A stretch of DNA of 64,000 bases from Promicromonospora iranensis (GTDB taxonomy: Bacteria > Actinomycetota > Actinomycetes > Actinomycetales > Cellulomonadaceae). The DNA is taken from assembly GCF_028994805.1 (NCBI RefSeq), contig NZ_JAJQQP010000001.1:413464-477463 (forward strand), given 5' to 3'. Shown here in pieces: positions 17,862 through 26,824 of this stretch. The notes beneath the pieces were generated by a model. It did not search any database. It was not told the DNA's origin and was given only the letters and a program-made list of their open reading frames with translations. The translations under genes and the position numbers were made by a program. Within the stretch, counting starts at the first letter, position 1. Each line of letters opens with the position of its first letter.

Positions 17862-17952
17862 AAGGTGCTCCAGCATCTCGTTGCGCATAAGCGCGTTCGG
17901 TCCTTGAGCCCCCGAACTTAGTCTTCACCCCCGGGTGAATAAAATCACCCTT

Positions 17953-17968
17953 GTTACGATTAGGTAAC
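17953..17968 (-). promoter_or_regulatory. Direct-repeat box GTTAC-N6-GTAAC upstream of repetitive secreted-protein gene
   Basis: GTTAC (17953-17957), GATTAG, GTAAC (17964-17968), about 92 bases before the proposed start. It is also an inverted repeat when read as GTTAC/GTAAC. It is shared in layout with the box at 16317-16332. Confidence 0.4.
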
Positions 17969-18033
17969 GATGGCCGAATTGGACCCTGGAAGCCGGTCCG
18001 TCCGGCTTGTTCCGCCGGTTCTCGCCAGAAGTG

Positions 18034-19491
18034 TTATCGGCGGCGGGACGGATCGGCGTCTCGCTGTGCGGACGCCTCCAGCGTCAGAGCCTCTGCGCCC
18101 TGGACCAGGGCGGCCTCGGCGGCCCGCGCCTCGGCGGTGGCCTTCGCCCGGACCTCGACGATCTTGTCGTGCAGCTCGGCGTGCACCCGCTTGCGCACCT
18201 GACGTGCGATGACGTCGACGTCGGCCTCGTCCGGGGCGGGCTCGCCGCGCGCGGCCAGCTCGGCCGTGAGCCGGTCGACGGAGTCGGCGATCTCGGCGGC
18301 CACGCGGACCTCCGCCTCGTCCAGGAGGGCGATCACCGCGGCGTCGGCCTCGCGGCCCAGCCGGGTCTCCTCGAAGCGCCGGGCGGCCGCGTCCACGATC
18401 CGCTGCGCCTGCGCGACGACGTCGTGCGCCACGGCGGGCGCGTGCGCCTTCAGCGTGGCGAGGTCGAAGAGCAGCACGCCCTCGACGTCCGCCACGCCCG
18501 GGTCGACGTCGCGGTGCAGCGCGAGGTCGAGGATCACGAGCGGCCGGGGCTCCGGCTCGTCGCCGGCCCGGTCGGCGGCACGCTCCCGCGCGCGGACGAG
18601 CGCGGCGGCGTCCAGCACGTGACCGAGGCTCGCCTCGGGCCCACGTTCTCCGACCAGGCCGGGGAGGTGGTTCTCGGCGGGCTCGACCACCAGGTCGGCG
18701 AGCTCGGGCCGGCCGGCCAGCGCGCGGCCGCGAGCGCCGCTGCAGCTGACCACGAGGTCGGCGTCCGCCAGCGCCTCGACGAGTGATTCCACCGGCTGCA
18801 CGCCGTGCGACTCGGCGAACGCCTCGGCGCGGCCGGACTGCGAGTAGACACGGATGTCGTCGCAGCCGCGCGCCCGGAGGGCGGCGACGGACGCGCCGGC
18901 GTACGAGCCGGTGCCGATGAGGACGGCACGGGTGCCGTCCCACGGAGGCAGCTCGCGCTCGGCGAGGTCCAGGGCGAGCGCGACGACCGACCGGCCTGCC
19001 GCGCCGAGCTCCGTGTCGGTGCCGACCCGCTTCGAGGTGCGCGACGCCGTCTGGAAGAGCAGCTCGAGCGTCTTGGACGTGGTCTCCTGCTCACGCGCCA
19101 CCGCCAGCGACCGCTTGACCTGGCCGGCGATCTCACGCTCGCCCACGACCATGGCGTCCAGCCCCGACGCCACGGCGAACAGGTGCTCGGTGACCTCCGG
19201 CCCGGTCCGGACGGTGAAGCTGCGTGCGGCGACGTCGCCCGTGACGCCGGAGGCGTGGGCCACGAGCTCGGCCACGTGCCGCGTCGCGTGCCGCACGCTG
19301 TCGCCGCTGAGCGGCGCGTCGACGTCGAGGTAGAGCTCGAAACGGTTGCACGTCGAGATGATCACGGCGCCCGCGACGGGGCCGCACGAGCCCACGACGA
19401 CACGGCCCACTGACGACGAACCCGTGGACAGGCGTTCCAGCGCGTCGAGATCGAGCTCGCGGTGGCTGGCGGTGAGGGAGAGGAGAACCAC
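18034..19491 (-). CDS. hemA: Glutamyl-tRNA reductase
   Basis: This enzyme carries out the first committed step of C5-pathway heme synthesis, NADPH reduction of glutamyl-tRNA to glutamate-1-semialdehyde. It is 485 residues. The nucleophilic Cys is in STCNRFELYLD (about residue 48), followed by GREIAGQVKRSL and the NADP-binding VLIGTGSYAGASVAAL with VYSQSGRAEAFA. Then comes the C-terminal dimerisation helix, which is long and charged (from about residue 400) and ends in a disordered Arg-rich tail. The start is GTG at 19491. It is divergent from hemE with only 49 bases between starts, so promoters must be shared or overlapping. Confidence 0.97.
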   Translation of the reverse strand: MVLLSLTASHRELDLDALERLSTGSSSVGRVVVGSCGPVAGAVIISTCNRFELYLDVDAPLSGDSVRHATRHVAELVAHASGVTGDVAARSFTVRTGPEVTEHLFAVASGLDAMVVGEREIAGQVKRSLAVAREQETTSKTLELLFQTASRTSKRVGTDTELGAAGRSVVALALDLAERELPPWDGTRAVLIGTGSYAGASVAALRARGCDDIRVYSQSGRAEAFAESHGVQPVESLVEALADADLVVSCSGARGRALAGRPELADLVVEPAENHLPGLVGERGPEASLGHVLDAAALVRARERAADRAGDEPEPRPLVILDLALHRDVDPGVADVEGVLLFDLATLKAHAPAVAHDVVAQAQRIVDAAARRFEETRLGREADAAVIALLDEAEVRVAAEIADSVDRLTAELAARGEPAPDEADVDVIARQVRKRVHAELHDKIVEVRAKATAEARAAEAALVQGAEALTLEASAQRDADPSRRR

Positions 19492-19540
19492 AGTGCTCCA
19501 ACTTTATGCATTCCGGCGCGGCAGGGCAGAATCTTGAAGC

Positions 19541-20626
19541 GTGAAGTCCACCACGATCGCCCCTGTTCATCCGCTCGCTGACGGGCGGACCTCTGCCGCA
19601 CCCCTGGTGCAGGCCCTCCGGGGTGAACGTGCCGGCCACACGCCCGTCTGGTTCATGCGCCAGGCCGGCCGCTCCCTCCCCGAGTACCGCGAGGTGCGCC
19701 AGGGCACCGGCATGCTCGAGGCCTGCCTGCGACCGGAGCTCGCGTCGGAGATCACCCTGCAGCCGGTCCGCCGGCACGGGGTGGACGCCGCCGTCTTCTT
19801 CTCCGACATCGTGGTGCCGCTCAAGCTCGCCGGCGTCGGCGTGGACATCAAGGCGGGTGTCGGCCCGGTGATGGACCAGCCGTACCGCACCGCCGACGAC
19901 GTCGCGCGGCTCGTCTCCCGGTCGCTCGACGACGCGGCCCTGGAGCCGATCCGGGAGGCCGTCGCTCTGACCGTCGCCGAGCTGGGCTCGACGCCCCTCC
20001 TCGGTTTCGGCGGCGCGCCGTTCACGCTCGCCGCCTATCTCGTGGAGGGCCGGCCGTCGCGCGACCACCTGGCCGCGCGCACCCTGATGCACGCCGACCC
20101 GGCGACGTGGGACGCCCTGGTGACGTGGACCGCCGACCTCACCGGTGCGTTCCTCCGGGCGCAGGTCGAGGCGGGCGCGAGCGCCGTGCAGCTGTTCGAC
20201 TCCTGGGCGGGTTCGCTCTCGCTCGCCGACTACACGTCGCGCGTCGCCCCCTCGTCGACCCGGGCGCTGGCCTACGTGGCGGACACCGGGGTGCCGGGCA
20301 TCCACTTCGGCACCGGCACCGGGCACCTGCTGCCCGCCATGCGGTCCGTGCTGGTCTCGGCCGGGATCACCGACCACGCCGTCGGCATCGACTACCGGAC
20401 GCCGCTCGACGAGGCCGCGGCCCTGCTGCCCGGGGTGCCGCTGCAGGGCAACATCGACCCTGCCCTGCTGGGCGCGCCCTGGGACGTGCTGGAGGCGCAC
20501 GTGCGCGACGTCGTCGCGCGCGGCCGCACGGCGCCCGGGCACGTGGTCAACCTGGGCCACGGTGTGCCGCCCGAGACCGACCCGACGGTGCTGACCCGCG
20601 TGGTCGAGCTGGTGCACGCGTTGTGA
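19541..20626 (+). CDS. hemE: Uroporphyrinogen decarboxylase
   Basis: This cytosolic enzyme decarboxylates uroporphyrinogen III to coproporphyrinogen III. Its 361 residues begin MKSTTIAPVHPLADG. The signature TPVWFMRQAGRSLPEYR is intact (substrate-binding Arg), and there are FSDIVVPLKLAGVGVDI (catalytic Asp), FGGAPFTLAAYLVEG, QLFDSWAGSLS and GNIDPALLGAPWDVL. The start is GTG at 19541. Its stop overlaps the hemY start by 4 bases (GTGA), indicating translational coupling. Confidence 0.97.
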   Translation: MKSTTIAPVHPLADGRTSAAPLVQALRGERAGHTPVWFMRQAGRSLPEYREVRQGTGMLEACLRPELASEITLQPVRRHGVDAAVFFSDIVVPLKLAGVGVDIKAGVGPVMDQPYRTADDVARLVSRSLDDAALEPIREAVALTVAELGSTPLLGFGGAPFTLAAYLVEGRPSRDHLAARTLMHADPATWDALVTWTADLTGAFLRAQVEAGASAVQLFDSWAGSLSLADYTSRVAPSSTRALAYVADTGVPGIHFGTGTGHLLPAMRSVLVSAGITDHAVGIDYRTPLDEAAALLPGVPLQGNIDPALLGAPWDVLEAHVRDVVARGRTAPGHVVNLGHGVPPETDPTVLTRVVELVHAL

Positions 20627-22206
20627 CAGATCCTGCCGGTCCGGCGGTCGAGCAGGCCGACGCCGTCGTCGTCGGGGCCGGGATCGGCGGGCTCGTCACC
20701 GCGCACACGCTCGCCGCCCGCGGGCTGCGCGTCGTCGTGCTGGAGGCCGCCGACCGGGCCGGCGGGCCGATCCGGGGCGGGGCGTTCGACTCGCTGCCGG
20801 ACGTGCCGCTGGACCTGGGCGCCGAGTCGTTCGCGGTGCGGGGCGGCGCCGTCGAGCGGCTGGCCGGGGAGCTCGGCCTGACCGTCGAGGTGCCCGCCGG
20901 GCTCCCGGCCTGGGGCTACGCGGCCGGCCGGGCGTTCCCGCTGCCCGCCGCCGGGGTGCTGGGCATCCCGTCGCGGCCGTGGGCCCCGGACGTGCGGCGT
21001 GCCGTCGGCTGGCCGGGCGTGCTGCGCGGCTCGCTGGACCGCGTGCTGCCCGCGCGGCTCGTCGACACCACCGACCTCGGGACGCTCACGCGGTCGCGGC
21101 TCGGGTCGCGTGTGGCGGACCGGCTGGTGACCCCCGTCGCGGCCGGCGTGCACTCGGCGCCGCTCGACCGGCTCGACGTCGCCGCCGTCGCGCCCGGGCT
21201 GCTCGACGCGTACACACGGACCGGGTCCCTCTCGCGAGCGGTGGCGTCCCTGCGGGCGGCGGCTCCGGCGGGGTCGGCCGTGCGCGGGATCGACGGCGGC
21301 ATCCACGCGCTGGTGAATGCCCTGGTGGAGCGGCTGGACGTGCGGTTCGGGACCCGTGTGGTGGGTGTGGAACGGGTGCCGGCGGTCGAGCGGGCGCCCG
21401 GTGACGCCGCAGCAGGCGCCGGAACGGGTACCGCTGATCCCGGTCTGGCCGGACCGGGTGGCGCCAGCTGGCTGGTACGCCTCGAGGGGAGCGAGGCGGT
21501 ACTCGCAGCACGGTTGGTGCTCGCGACGCGCCCCGACTTCGGTCCCTTGCTGACTGCCGATCGCGACTTCGGTCGGTTGCCTCGAGATCGGTCAATCGAA
21601 CGACCGATCTCAGAGCGACCGACCGAAGTCGAAACGAAGGACGCGCAGCCGCCGTCCAGCGACCTGATCCCGCCGCCGGCGCCCGAGCGCGGCGCGGACA
21701 TCCGCCTCGTGACGCTGCTCCTGGAGGCTCCCGAGCTCGATACCGCCCCACGCGGTTCGGGGATGCTCGTCGCCCCCGGCACGGCGCCGGGCACGGTGCG
21801 CGCCAAGGCACTGACCCACGCGACGGCGAAGTGGCCGTGGCTGGCCCGGCGGGTGCGCGCCACCCTCGGGCCGGGGTGGCACGTGGTGCGGCTCAGCTAC
21901 GGCCGCATCGGCGAGCCGACGCCCGAACCCACCGCCGAGGAGGCCGCCCGCGATGCGTCTGCCCTGCTCGGCGTCGAGCTGGCCGGCCGGGTGCACGACA
22001 GCCTGCACCAGCGGTGGGACGGGTCGCTGCCCCCGCCGACCCCTGCCTACCGGGCCGCGATCAAGCAGTTCGAGCAGGCAGTACGGGCCGAGCCGGGCCT
22101 CGACGTCACGGGCGGCTGGATCGCGGGGACAGGCCTCGCGGCGATCGTCGGCCACGCGTGGCGCACGGCGGAACGGCTCGGGGATCCGGCACCGGACGGG
22201 CGCTGA
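20623..22206 (+). CDS. hemY: Coproporphyrinogen III/protoporphyrinogen oxidase with in-frame hairpin insert
   Basis: This FAD-dependent oxidase (527 residues) is of the HemY type. In actinobacteria these act on coproporphyrinogen III in the coproporphyrin branch (also named cgoX), which is family knowledge, not visible here. The FAD motif is VVVGAGIGGLVTAHTLAARG, with GAESFAVRGGAVERL downstream and the C-terminal GGWIAGTGLAAIVGHAW. Between the conserved core blocks is an extra segment. Residues about 303-337 are encoded by a 30-base direct repeat followed by a 30-bp near-perfect inverted repeat (21534-21631), giving a charged RDFGRLPRDRSIERPI insert. The GTG at 20623 overlaps the hemE stop by 4 bases. 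Confidence 0.92.
   Translation: MTDPAGPAVEQADAVVVGAGIGGLVTAHTLAARGLRVVVLEAADRAGGPIRGGAFDSLPDVPLDLGAESFAVRGGAVERLAGELGLTVEVPAGLPAWGYAAGRAFPLPAAGVLGIPSRPWAPDVRRAVGWPGVLRGSLDRVLPARLVDTTDLGTLTRSRLGSRVADRLVTPVAAGVHSAPLDRLDVAAVAPGLLDAYTRTGSLSRAVASLRAAAPAGSAVRGIDGGIHALVNALVERLDVRFGTRVVGVERVPAVERAPGDAAAGAGTGTADPGLAGPGGASWLVRLEGSEAVLAARLVLATRPDFGPLLTADRDFGRLPRDRSIERPISERPTEVETKDAQPPSSDLIPPPAPERGADIRLVTLLLEAPELDTAPRGSGMLVAPGTAPGTVRAKALTHATAKWPWLARRVRATLGPGWHVVRLSYGRIGEPTPEPTAEEAARDASALLGVELAGRVHDSLHQRWDGSLPPPTPAYRAAIKQFEQAVRAEPGLDVTGGWIAGTGLAAIVGHAWRTAERLGDPAPDGR
21564..21631. repeat. Inverted repeat inside hemY (30-nt arms, 8-nt loop)
   Basis: Arms 21564-21593 and 21602-21631 begin and end CGACTTCGGTCGGT and its complement. 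They pair at about 26 of 30 positions. A partial direct copy of the arm (CGACTTCGGTCCCTTGC) starts at 21534, exactly 30 bases earlier. The element is in frame (no stop) and its loop is 8 bases, as in other hairpins of the window. Confidence 0.85.
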
Positions 22207-22328
22207 GGGCCGGGGAGAGGGAGCCGGACCGCCAGGTTCTGGCCCAACGTTCTGACAGCCCGCCAGCAACGTTGTGAGATGAGCCCTCGGGTTTCCCCCC
22301 GACGGGGGTTCGGGTAGAGACTGGGATA

Positions 22329-23393
22329 GTGACCCCGACCCCCCTCGCCGTCAGCACCTCCGGAAGCACACCGGGCGACCCCGTGCCGATCCGTCTCGGT
22401 ACGCGCGCGAGCGCCCTCGCCACCACCCAGAGCGGCCTGGTGGCCAAGCGCCTCGAGGAGCTGACCGGCCGACCGGTCGAGCTGGTGCACATCAAGACCG
22501 AGGGCGACGTGAAGACCGGCAGCCTCGCCAGCCTCGGCGGCACGGGTGTGTTCGTGACGGCCCTGCGGGAAGCCCTGCTGGACGGCCGCTGCGACGTCGC
22601 CGTCCACTCGCTCAAGGACCTCCCGACCACTCCGGCGCCCGACCTCACCTTCGTGACCCCCGAGCGGGCCGACCCGCGCGACGCCCTGTGCGCCCGCGAC
22701 GGCCTCACCCTCGCGACGCTCGGGCACAACGCACGGGTCGGTACGGGTTCGCCGCGGCGGGCAGCGCAGATCCGCGCCGCCCGGCCGGACCTGGACGTCG
22801 TCGACATCCGTGGCAACGTCGGCACCCGCCTCAACCGCGCGCTCGGTCCGGACGCCGACCTCGACGCCGTCGTCCTCGCGTACGCCGGGCTCGCACGGCT
22901 CGACCGCACCGAGGTGATCAGCGAGGTGCTCGACGTCGACGTCGTCGCCCCCGCACCGGGCCAGGGCGCCCTCGCCGTGGAGGTCCGGACCGCTGACATC
23001 GTGGCCGGCCCGTCGACGGGGCAGGAGCAGGGCACCGCACCTCGCGTGCCCGACCTCGCCGAGGCGATCCACCTGCTCGACCACCGGCCGACCCGCCTCG
23101 CGGTCCTCGCCGAACGCTCGGTCCTGGCCCGGCTCGAGGCCGGCTGCGCCGCGCCCGTCGGCGCCCATGCGACGGTGTCCGGCACCGTGCTCCGGCTGCG
23201 GGCGGTGGTCGCCGCCGTGGACGGCTCGGAGCAGATGTCGAGCGCAGGCGAGGCCCTGCTCTCCCAGGACGTCGCACCCGACGTGATCGACGCCACGGCG
23301 CGCGCGCTCGGCACCTCCGTGGCCGAGGACCTGCTGGCCGACGGCGCCGAGCGGCTCGCCCCGCTCAGCGCCACCGTCCCGGAGAAGGCGTGA
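22329..23393 (+). CDS. hemC: Hydroxymethylbilane synthase (porphobilinogen deaminase)
   Basis: This enzyme polymerises four porphobilinogens into hydroxymethylbilane. It is 354 residues, with a proline/Ser-rich start of about 20 residues. Conserved blocks are RLGTRASALATTQSGLVA, VHSLKDLPTTPAPDL, GTGSPRRAAQIRAARPDL, DIRGNVGTRLNRA and the catalytic APGQGALAVEVR. The dipyrromethane cofactor Cys is in LEAGCAAPVGAHA. There is a 121-base gap after hemY, so an additional promoter may exist there. It overlaps hemD by 4 bases. Confidence 0.97.
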   Translation: MTPTPLAVSTSGSTPGDPVPIRLGTRASALATTQSGLVAKRLEELTGRPVELVHIKTEGDVKTGSLASLGGTGVFVTALREALLDGRCDVAVHSLKDLPTTPAPDLTFVTPERADPRDALCARDGLTLATLGHNARVGTGSPRRAAQIRAARPDLDVVDIRGNVGTRLNRALGPDADLDAVVLAYAGLARLDRTEVISEVLDVDVVAPAPGQGALAVEVRTADIVAGPSTGQEQGTAPRVPDLAEAIHLLDHRPTRLAVLAERSVLARLEAGCAAPVGAHATVSGTVLRLRAVVAAVDGSEQMSSAGEALLSQDVAPDVIDATARALGTSVAEDLLADGAERLAPLSATVPEKA

Positions 23394-24256
23394 CCGAGCC
23401 GGACCCTCGTACGGCCGGACGTCCCCGGGCGGACGACCAGCCCGACGTGCTGGTCGCGCGGGCTCCGGAGCAGGCCGCCGGGCTCCTCACACTGCTTCGT
23501 GAGCGCGGTCTGCACCCGGTGGCGGCACCCGTGATCGAGCGGGCGGCCGTCGATGATCCGGCGGAGCTCGATGCCGCCCGCTCCCGCCTCGCCCAGGGCA
23601 GGTACGCCTGGGTGGCGATCACGAGCGTGAACGCGGCGGACGCACTGCTCGGACCGGCGCCGAGCGACGCGGCTGCTCGGGAGGCAACACAGCCCCCGGC
23701 AGAGGGCCGCACCTCCGGCGACGCCTCCCACGACACCTCCCCCGACACGCCGGGCACCACCCGGTGGGCCGCCGTCGGACCCGCGACGCGGCGCGCACTG
23801 ACCGAGCGTGGTGTCCTCGTCGAGCTCGTCCCGAGCATCGCCACCGGTGCGGGGCTCGCCGAGGCCTTCCCTCAGGCACCCGGCACCGCCGGCAGCTCGG
23901 ACGTCGGCCCGACGACCCAGCCGCGCGTGCTGCTCCCGCTCGGCAACCTGGCTTCGGGCACCCTCCGGACCGGCCTCGAGGCCAAGGGGTGGGCCGTCGA
24001 CGTCGTGACGGCCTACCGGACGGTCACGCGCGAGCTGCCCGCCGAGCTTCGGCGACCGTACGACGTCGTCGTGGTCGCCTCGGGCTCGGCGGCCCGCCAG
24101 GTCGCCGCCCAGCTGGGCCCGCAGCGGGTGGTCACGATCGGGGAGCCGTCGGCTCGCGCAGCGGGCGCCGCCGGGCACACGGTGCTCGCGGTCGCCGCGG
24201 CACCCACGGACGAGGCCCTGGCCGACGCCGTGACCGAGGCACTCGTCAGGACCTGA
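23390..24256 (+). CDS. hemD: Uroporphyrinogen-III synthase
   Basis: This enzyme cyclises and inverts ring D of hydroxymethylbilane. The family is poorly conserved in sequence; here 288 residues fit in length, and the gene order hemC-hemD-hemB supports the call. Recognisable pieces are VLVARAPEQAAGLLTLL near the start, WVAITSVNAADALLG, and the C-terminal YDVVVVASGSAARQVAAQLG with VVTIGEPSARAAGAAG. A low-complexity insertion rich in Thr/Asp/Ser lies near residues 92-125. The start is GTG at 23390, overlapping the hemC stop by 4 bases. Confidence 0.9.
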   Translation: MTEPDPRTAGRPRADDQPDVLVARAPEQAAGLLTLLRERGLHPVAAPVIERAAVDDPAELDAARSRLAQGRYAWVAITSVNAADALLGPAPSDAAAREATQPPAEGRTSGDASHDTSPDTPGTTRWAAVGPATRRALTERGVLVELVPSIATGAGLAEAFPQAPGTAGSSDVGPTTQPRVLLPLGNLASGTLRTGLEAKGWAVDVVTAYRTVTRELPAELRRPYDVVVVASGSAARQVAAQLGPQRVVTIGEPSARAAGAAGHTVLAVAAAPTDEALADAVTEALVRT

Positions 24257-24298
24257 GCACAGCACAGGCTCCATCGTCAGAACAGAGAGAAGGACACC

Positions 24299-25297
24299 TT
24301 GAGCTCCACCGGGATCGTGTACCGACCGCGTCGTCTGCGTGCCACACCGGGCATGCGCCGCCTTGTCGCGGAGACCCGGCTGCACGCCGCCGACCTGGTG
24401 CTGCCGCTCTTCGTCAAGGAAGGGCTGACCGAGCCCGCGCCGCTCGCAAGCATGCCCGGGCAGGTGCAGCACACCGAGGACTCCCTGGTCGAGGCCGTGC
24501 GCGCCGCGCGGGACGCCGGCCTGGGCGGCGTGATGCTGTTCGGCATCCCCGCGGCCAAGGACGCGAACGGCTCGCAGGGTGACGCAGCGGACGGGATCCT
24601 GCAGCGGGCGCTGCGGGCGTCACGCACGGTGCTGGACGAGGTCCCGGCGGGCACGGCCACCCCGGTGCTCATGGCCGACACCTGCCTCGACGAGTTCACC
24701 GACCACGGCCACTGCGGCGTCCTCACGTCCACAGGGGCTGTGGACAACGACGCCACGCTCACGCGCTACGCCTCCATGGCGGTGGCGCAGGCGAAGGCGG
24801 GCGCCGACGTCATCTCGCCGTCGGGCATGATGGACGGCCAGGTCGCGACGATCCGGGATGCCCTGGACGACGCCGGCTTCGCCGACACGAGCATCCTGGC
24901 CTACAGCGCGAAGTACGCGAGCGCGTACTACGGCCCGTTCCGGGAAGCCGTGGACTCGGAGCTCACGGGCGACCGCAAGACGTACCAGATGGACTTCGCG
25001 AACGCCCGCGAGGGGCTGCGCGAGGCCGACCTGGACCTCGCCGAGGGCGCGGACATGGTGATGGTGAAGCCTGCCGGGTCGTACCTGGACGTGCTGCGCG
25101 CCGTCGCCGACCGGAGCGACGTGCCGGTGGCCGCGTACCAGGTGTCCGGCGAGTACGCGATGATCGAGGCGGCCGGCGCGAACGGCTGGATCGACCGCGA
25201 CCGGGCGGTCATGGAGTCGGTGACGAGCATCAAGCGGGCGGGCGCGGACGTCATCCTGACGTACTGGGCCCTGGAGCTGGCGGACTGGCTCCGCTGA
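24299..25297 (+). CDS. hemB: Delta-aminolevulinic acid dehydratase (porphobilinogen synthase)
   Basis: This enzyme condenses two 5-aminolevulinates into porphobilinogen. It is 332 residues, normal for the family. Motifs include [36 protein letters not shown] (metal-ligand Cys/His region), [23 protein letters not shown] and [15 protein letters not shown]. The Schiff-base lysine is in [14 protein letters not shown]. The start is a TTG at 24299 behind AGAAGGA (ribosome site with 4 bases spacing). Confidence 0.97.
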   Translation: MSSTGIVYRPRRLRATPGMRRLVAETRLHAADLVLPLFVKEGLTEPAPLASMPGQVQHTEDSLVEAVRAARDAGLGGVMLFGIPAAKDANGSQGDAADGILQRALRASRTVLDEVPAGTATPVLMADTCLDEFTDHGHCGVLTSTGAVDNDATLTRYASMAVAQAKAGADVISPSGMMDGQVATIRDALDDAGFADTSILAYSAKYASAYYGPFREAVDSELTGDRKTYQMDFANAREGLREADLDLAEGADMVMVKPAGSYLDVLRAVADRSDVPVAAYQVSGEYAMIEAAGANGWIDRDRAVMESVTSIKRAGADVILTYWALELADWLR

Positions 25298-25304
25298 CCT
25301 CCGC

Positions 25305-25361
25305 TGAGTGCTGGGTATTTGTTGCCCCGCACCCACTCAGACCACAGATACCCAGCACTCA
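25305..25361 (+). terminator. Long hairpin between hemB and hemL
   Basis: TGAGTGCTGGGTAT (25305-25318) and its complement (25348-25361) form a perfect 14-bp stem, extendable by about four pairs including a wobble. The loop is wide. It sits directly before the hemL ribosome site, so it may attenuate or separate hemL from the upstream heme genes. Confidence 0.75.
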
Positions 25362-25376
25362 ACGAGAAGGACGGGC

Positions 25377-26747
25377 ATGAGCGAAGCGATCGAGAGCCAG
25401 GGGCTGCGTCGGGAGCCCGAGGCGAACCACGCGGCGTTCCTGCGCGCGCAGGGCGCGATCCCGGGCGGCGTGAACTCGCCGGTCCGGGCGTACCGCAGCG
25501 TGGGCGGCGACCCCCGCTTCCTCGCCTCGGCCCGCGGCCCGTACGTCACGGACGTGGCGGGGCGCGAGTACGCGGACCTGGTGTGCTCGTGGGGTCCCGC
25601 GCTGCTCGGCCACGCGCACCCCGAGGTCGTGGCGGCGGTACAGGAGGCTGCGGCGCGCGGGCTGTCGTTCGGCGCCCCGACGCTCGCGGAGGTCGACCTC
25701 GCGGAGGAGGTGCGACGCCGGGTGCCGCCCGCCGAGCGGGTGCGTCTCGTCTCCACCGGCACCGAGGCGACGATGACCGCGATCCGGCTGGCCCGCGGGG
25801 TCACGGGCCGGCCGCTGGTCATCAAGTTCGCCGGCTGCTACCACGGGCACATGGACGCCCTGCTCGCCGAGGCCGGCTCGGGCGTCGCGACGCTCGCGCT
25901 GCCGGGTTCGGCCGGTGTGACCGAGGCGACCGCCGCCGAGACGCTGGTGCTGCCCTACAACGACCTCGCGGCCGTCGAGGCGGCGTTCGCGCAGCGCGGC
26001 AGCGAGATCGCGGCGGTCATCACGGAGGCGTCGCCCGCGAACATGGGCGTGGTGCCCCCGGTGGAGGGCTTCAACGAGGGCCTCCGGCGGATCACCGCCC
26101 GGCACGGTGCGCTGTTCGTCATGGACGAGGTGCTCACCGGTTTCCGCGTGGGGCCGTCCGGCTGGTGGGGGCTGGAGAACGACGCGATCCGCGCCGCCGG
26201 TGGCGAGGGCTACACGCCCGACCTGTTCACGTTCGGCAAGGTCATCGGCGGCGGCATGCCCGTGGCGGCGCTCGGCGGGCCGGCGGCGATCATGGACCAC
26301 CTGGCGCCGCTCGGGCCCGTCTACCAGGCCGGCACGCTCTCCGGTAACCCGGTAGCGGTCGCCTCGGGCCTCACGACCCTCCGCCTGGCCGACGACGCCG
26401 TGTACGCCCGGGTGAACGAGGTGGCCGCCACGCTGTCGGACGCCGTCGGCGCGGCCCTGAGCGCCGAGGGCGTGGAGCACCGGGTGCAGCGGGCGGGGTC
26501 CCTGTTCTCGGTGTTCTTCGGCCCGCTGGCCGCCGCGTCCGGGGTGCGCGACTACGCGCAGGCCCAGGCGCAGGAGACCTTCCGGTACACGGCTCTGTTC
26601 CACTCGATGCTGGAGTCCGGGGTCAACCTGCCGCCGTCGGTCTTCGAGGCCTGGTTCGTGTCCGCGGCGCACGACGACGCCGCGGTGGACCGGATCCTGG
26701 AGGCGCTCCCCGCGGCCGCGAGGGCGGCTGCGGCGGCTACCCACTGA
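25377..26747 (+). CDS. hemL: Glutamate-1-semialdehyde 2,1-aminomutase
   Basis: This PLP-dependent aminomutase makes 5-aminolevulinate from the HemA product. It is 456 residues starting [16 protein letters not shown], with [36 protein letters not shown] and [16 protein letters not shown]. The PLP lysine lies in [17 protein letters not shown] and there is [14 protein letters not shown]. The ATG at 25377 follows GAAGGACGGG. It is last in the heme cluster, behind a hairpin. Its position at the end, away from hemA, is a common actinobacterial order. Confidence 0.97.
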   Translation: MSEAIESQGLRREPEANHAAFLRAQGAIPGGVNSPVRAYRSVGGDPRFLASARGPYVTDVAGREYADLVCSWGPALLGHAHPEVVAAVQEAAARGLSFGAPTLAEVDLAEEVRRRVPPAERVRLVSTGTEATMTAIRLARGVTGRPLVIKFAGCYHGHMDALLAEAGSGVATLALPGSAGVTEATAAETLVLPYNDLAAVEAAFAQRGSEIAAVITEASPANMGVVPPVEGFNEGLRRITARHGALFVMDEVLTGFRVGPSGWWGLENDAIRAAGGEGYTPDLFTFGKVIGGGMPVAALGGPAAIMDHLAPLGPVYQAGTLSGNPVAVASGLTTLRLADDAVYARVNEVAATLSDAVGAALSAEGVEHRVQRAGSLFSVFFGPLAAASGVRDYAQAQAQETFRYTALFHSMLESGVNLPPSVFEAWFVSAAHDDAAVDRILEALPAAARAAAAATH

Positions 26748-26788
26748 CCCCTCGGCGCCATGGACCCTGGAGCGTGGAGCCTGGACAC

Positions 26789-26816
26789 TTGACTCTCTAC
26801 CCCCTCGGGGTATCTG
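26789..26816 (+). promoter_or_regulatory. Promoter of csoR-copZ-copA with CsoR operator
   Basis: The -35-like TTGACT (26789-26794) and a -10-like TATCTG (26811-26816) are spaced by 16 bases. Between and overlapping them is the palindrome TACCCC-CTC-GGGGTA (26798-26812), which matches the established CsoR operator pattern of G/C-tract arms. Apo-CsoR bound there should block RNA polymerase, and Cu(I) should release it. Confidence 0.85.
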
Positions 26817-26824
26817 ATGGAGAG

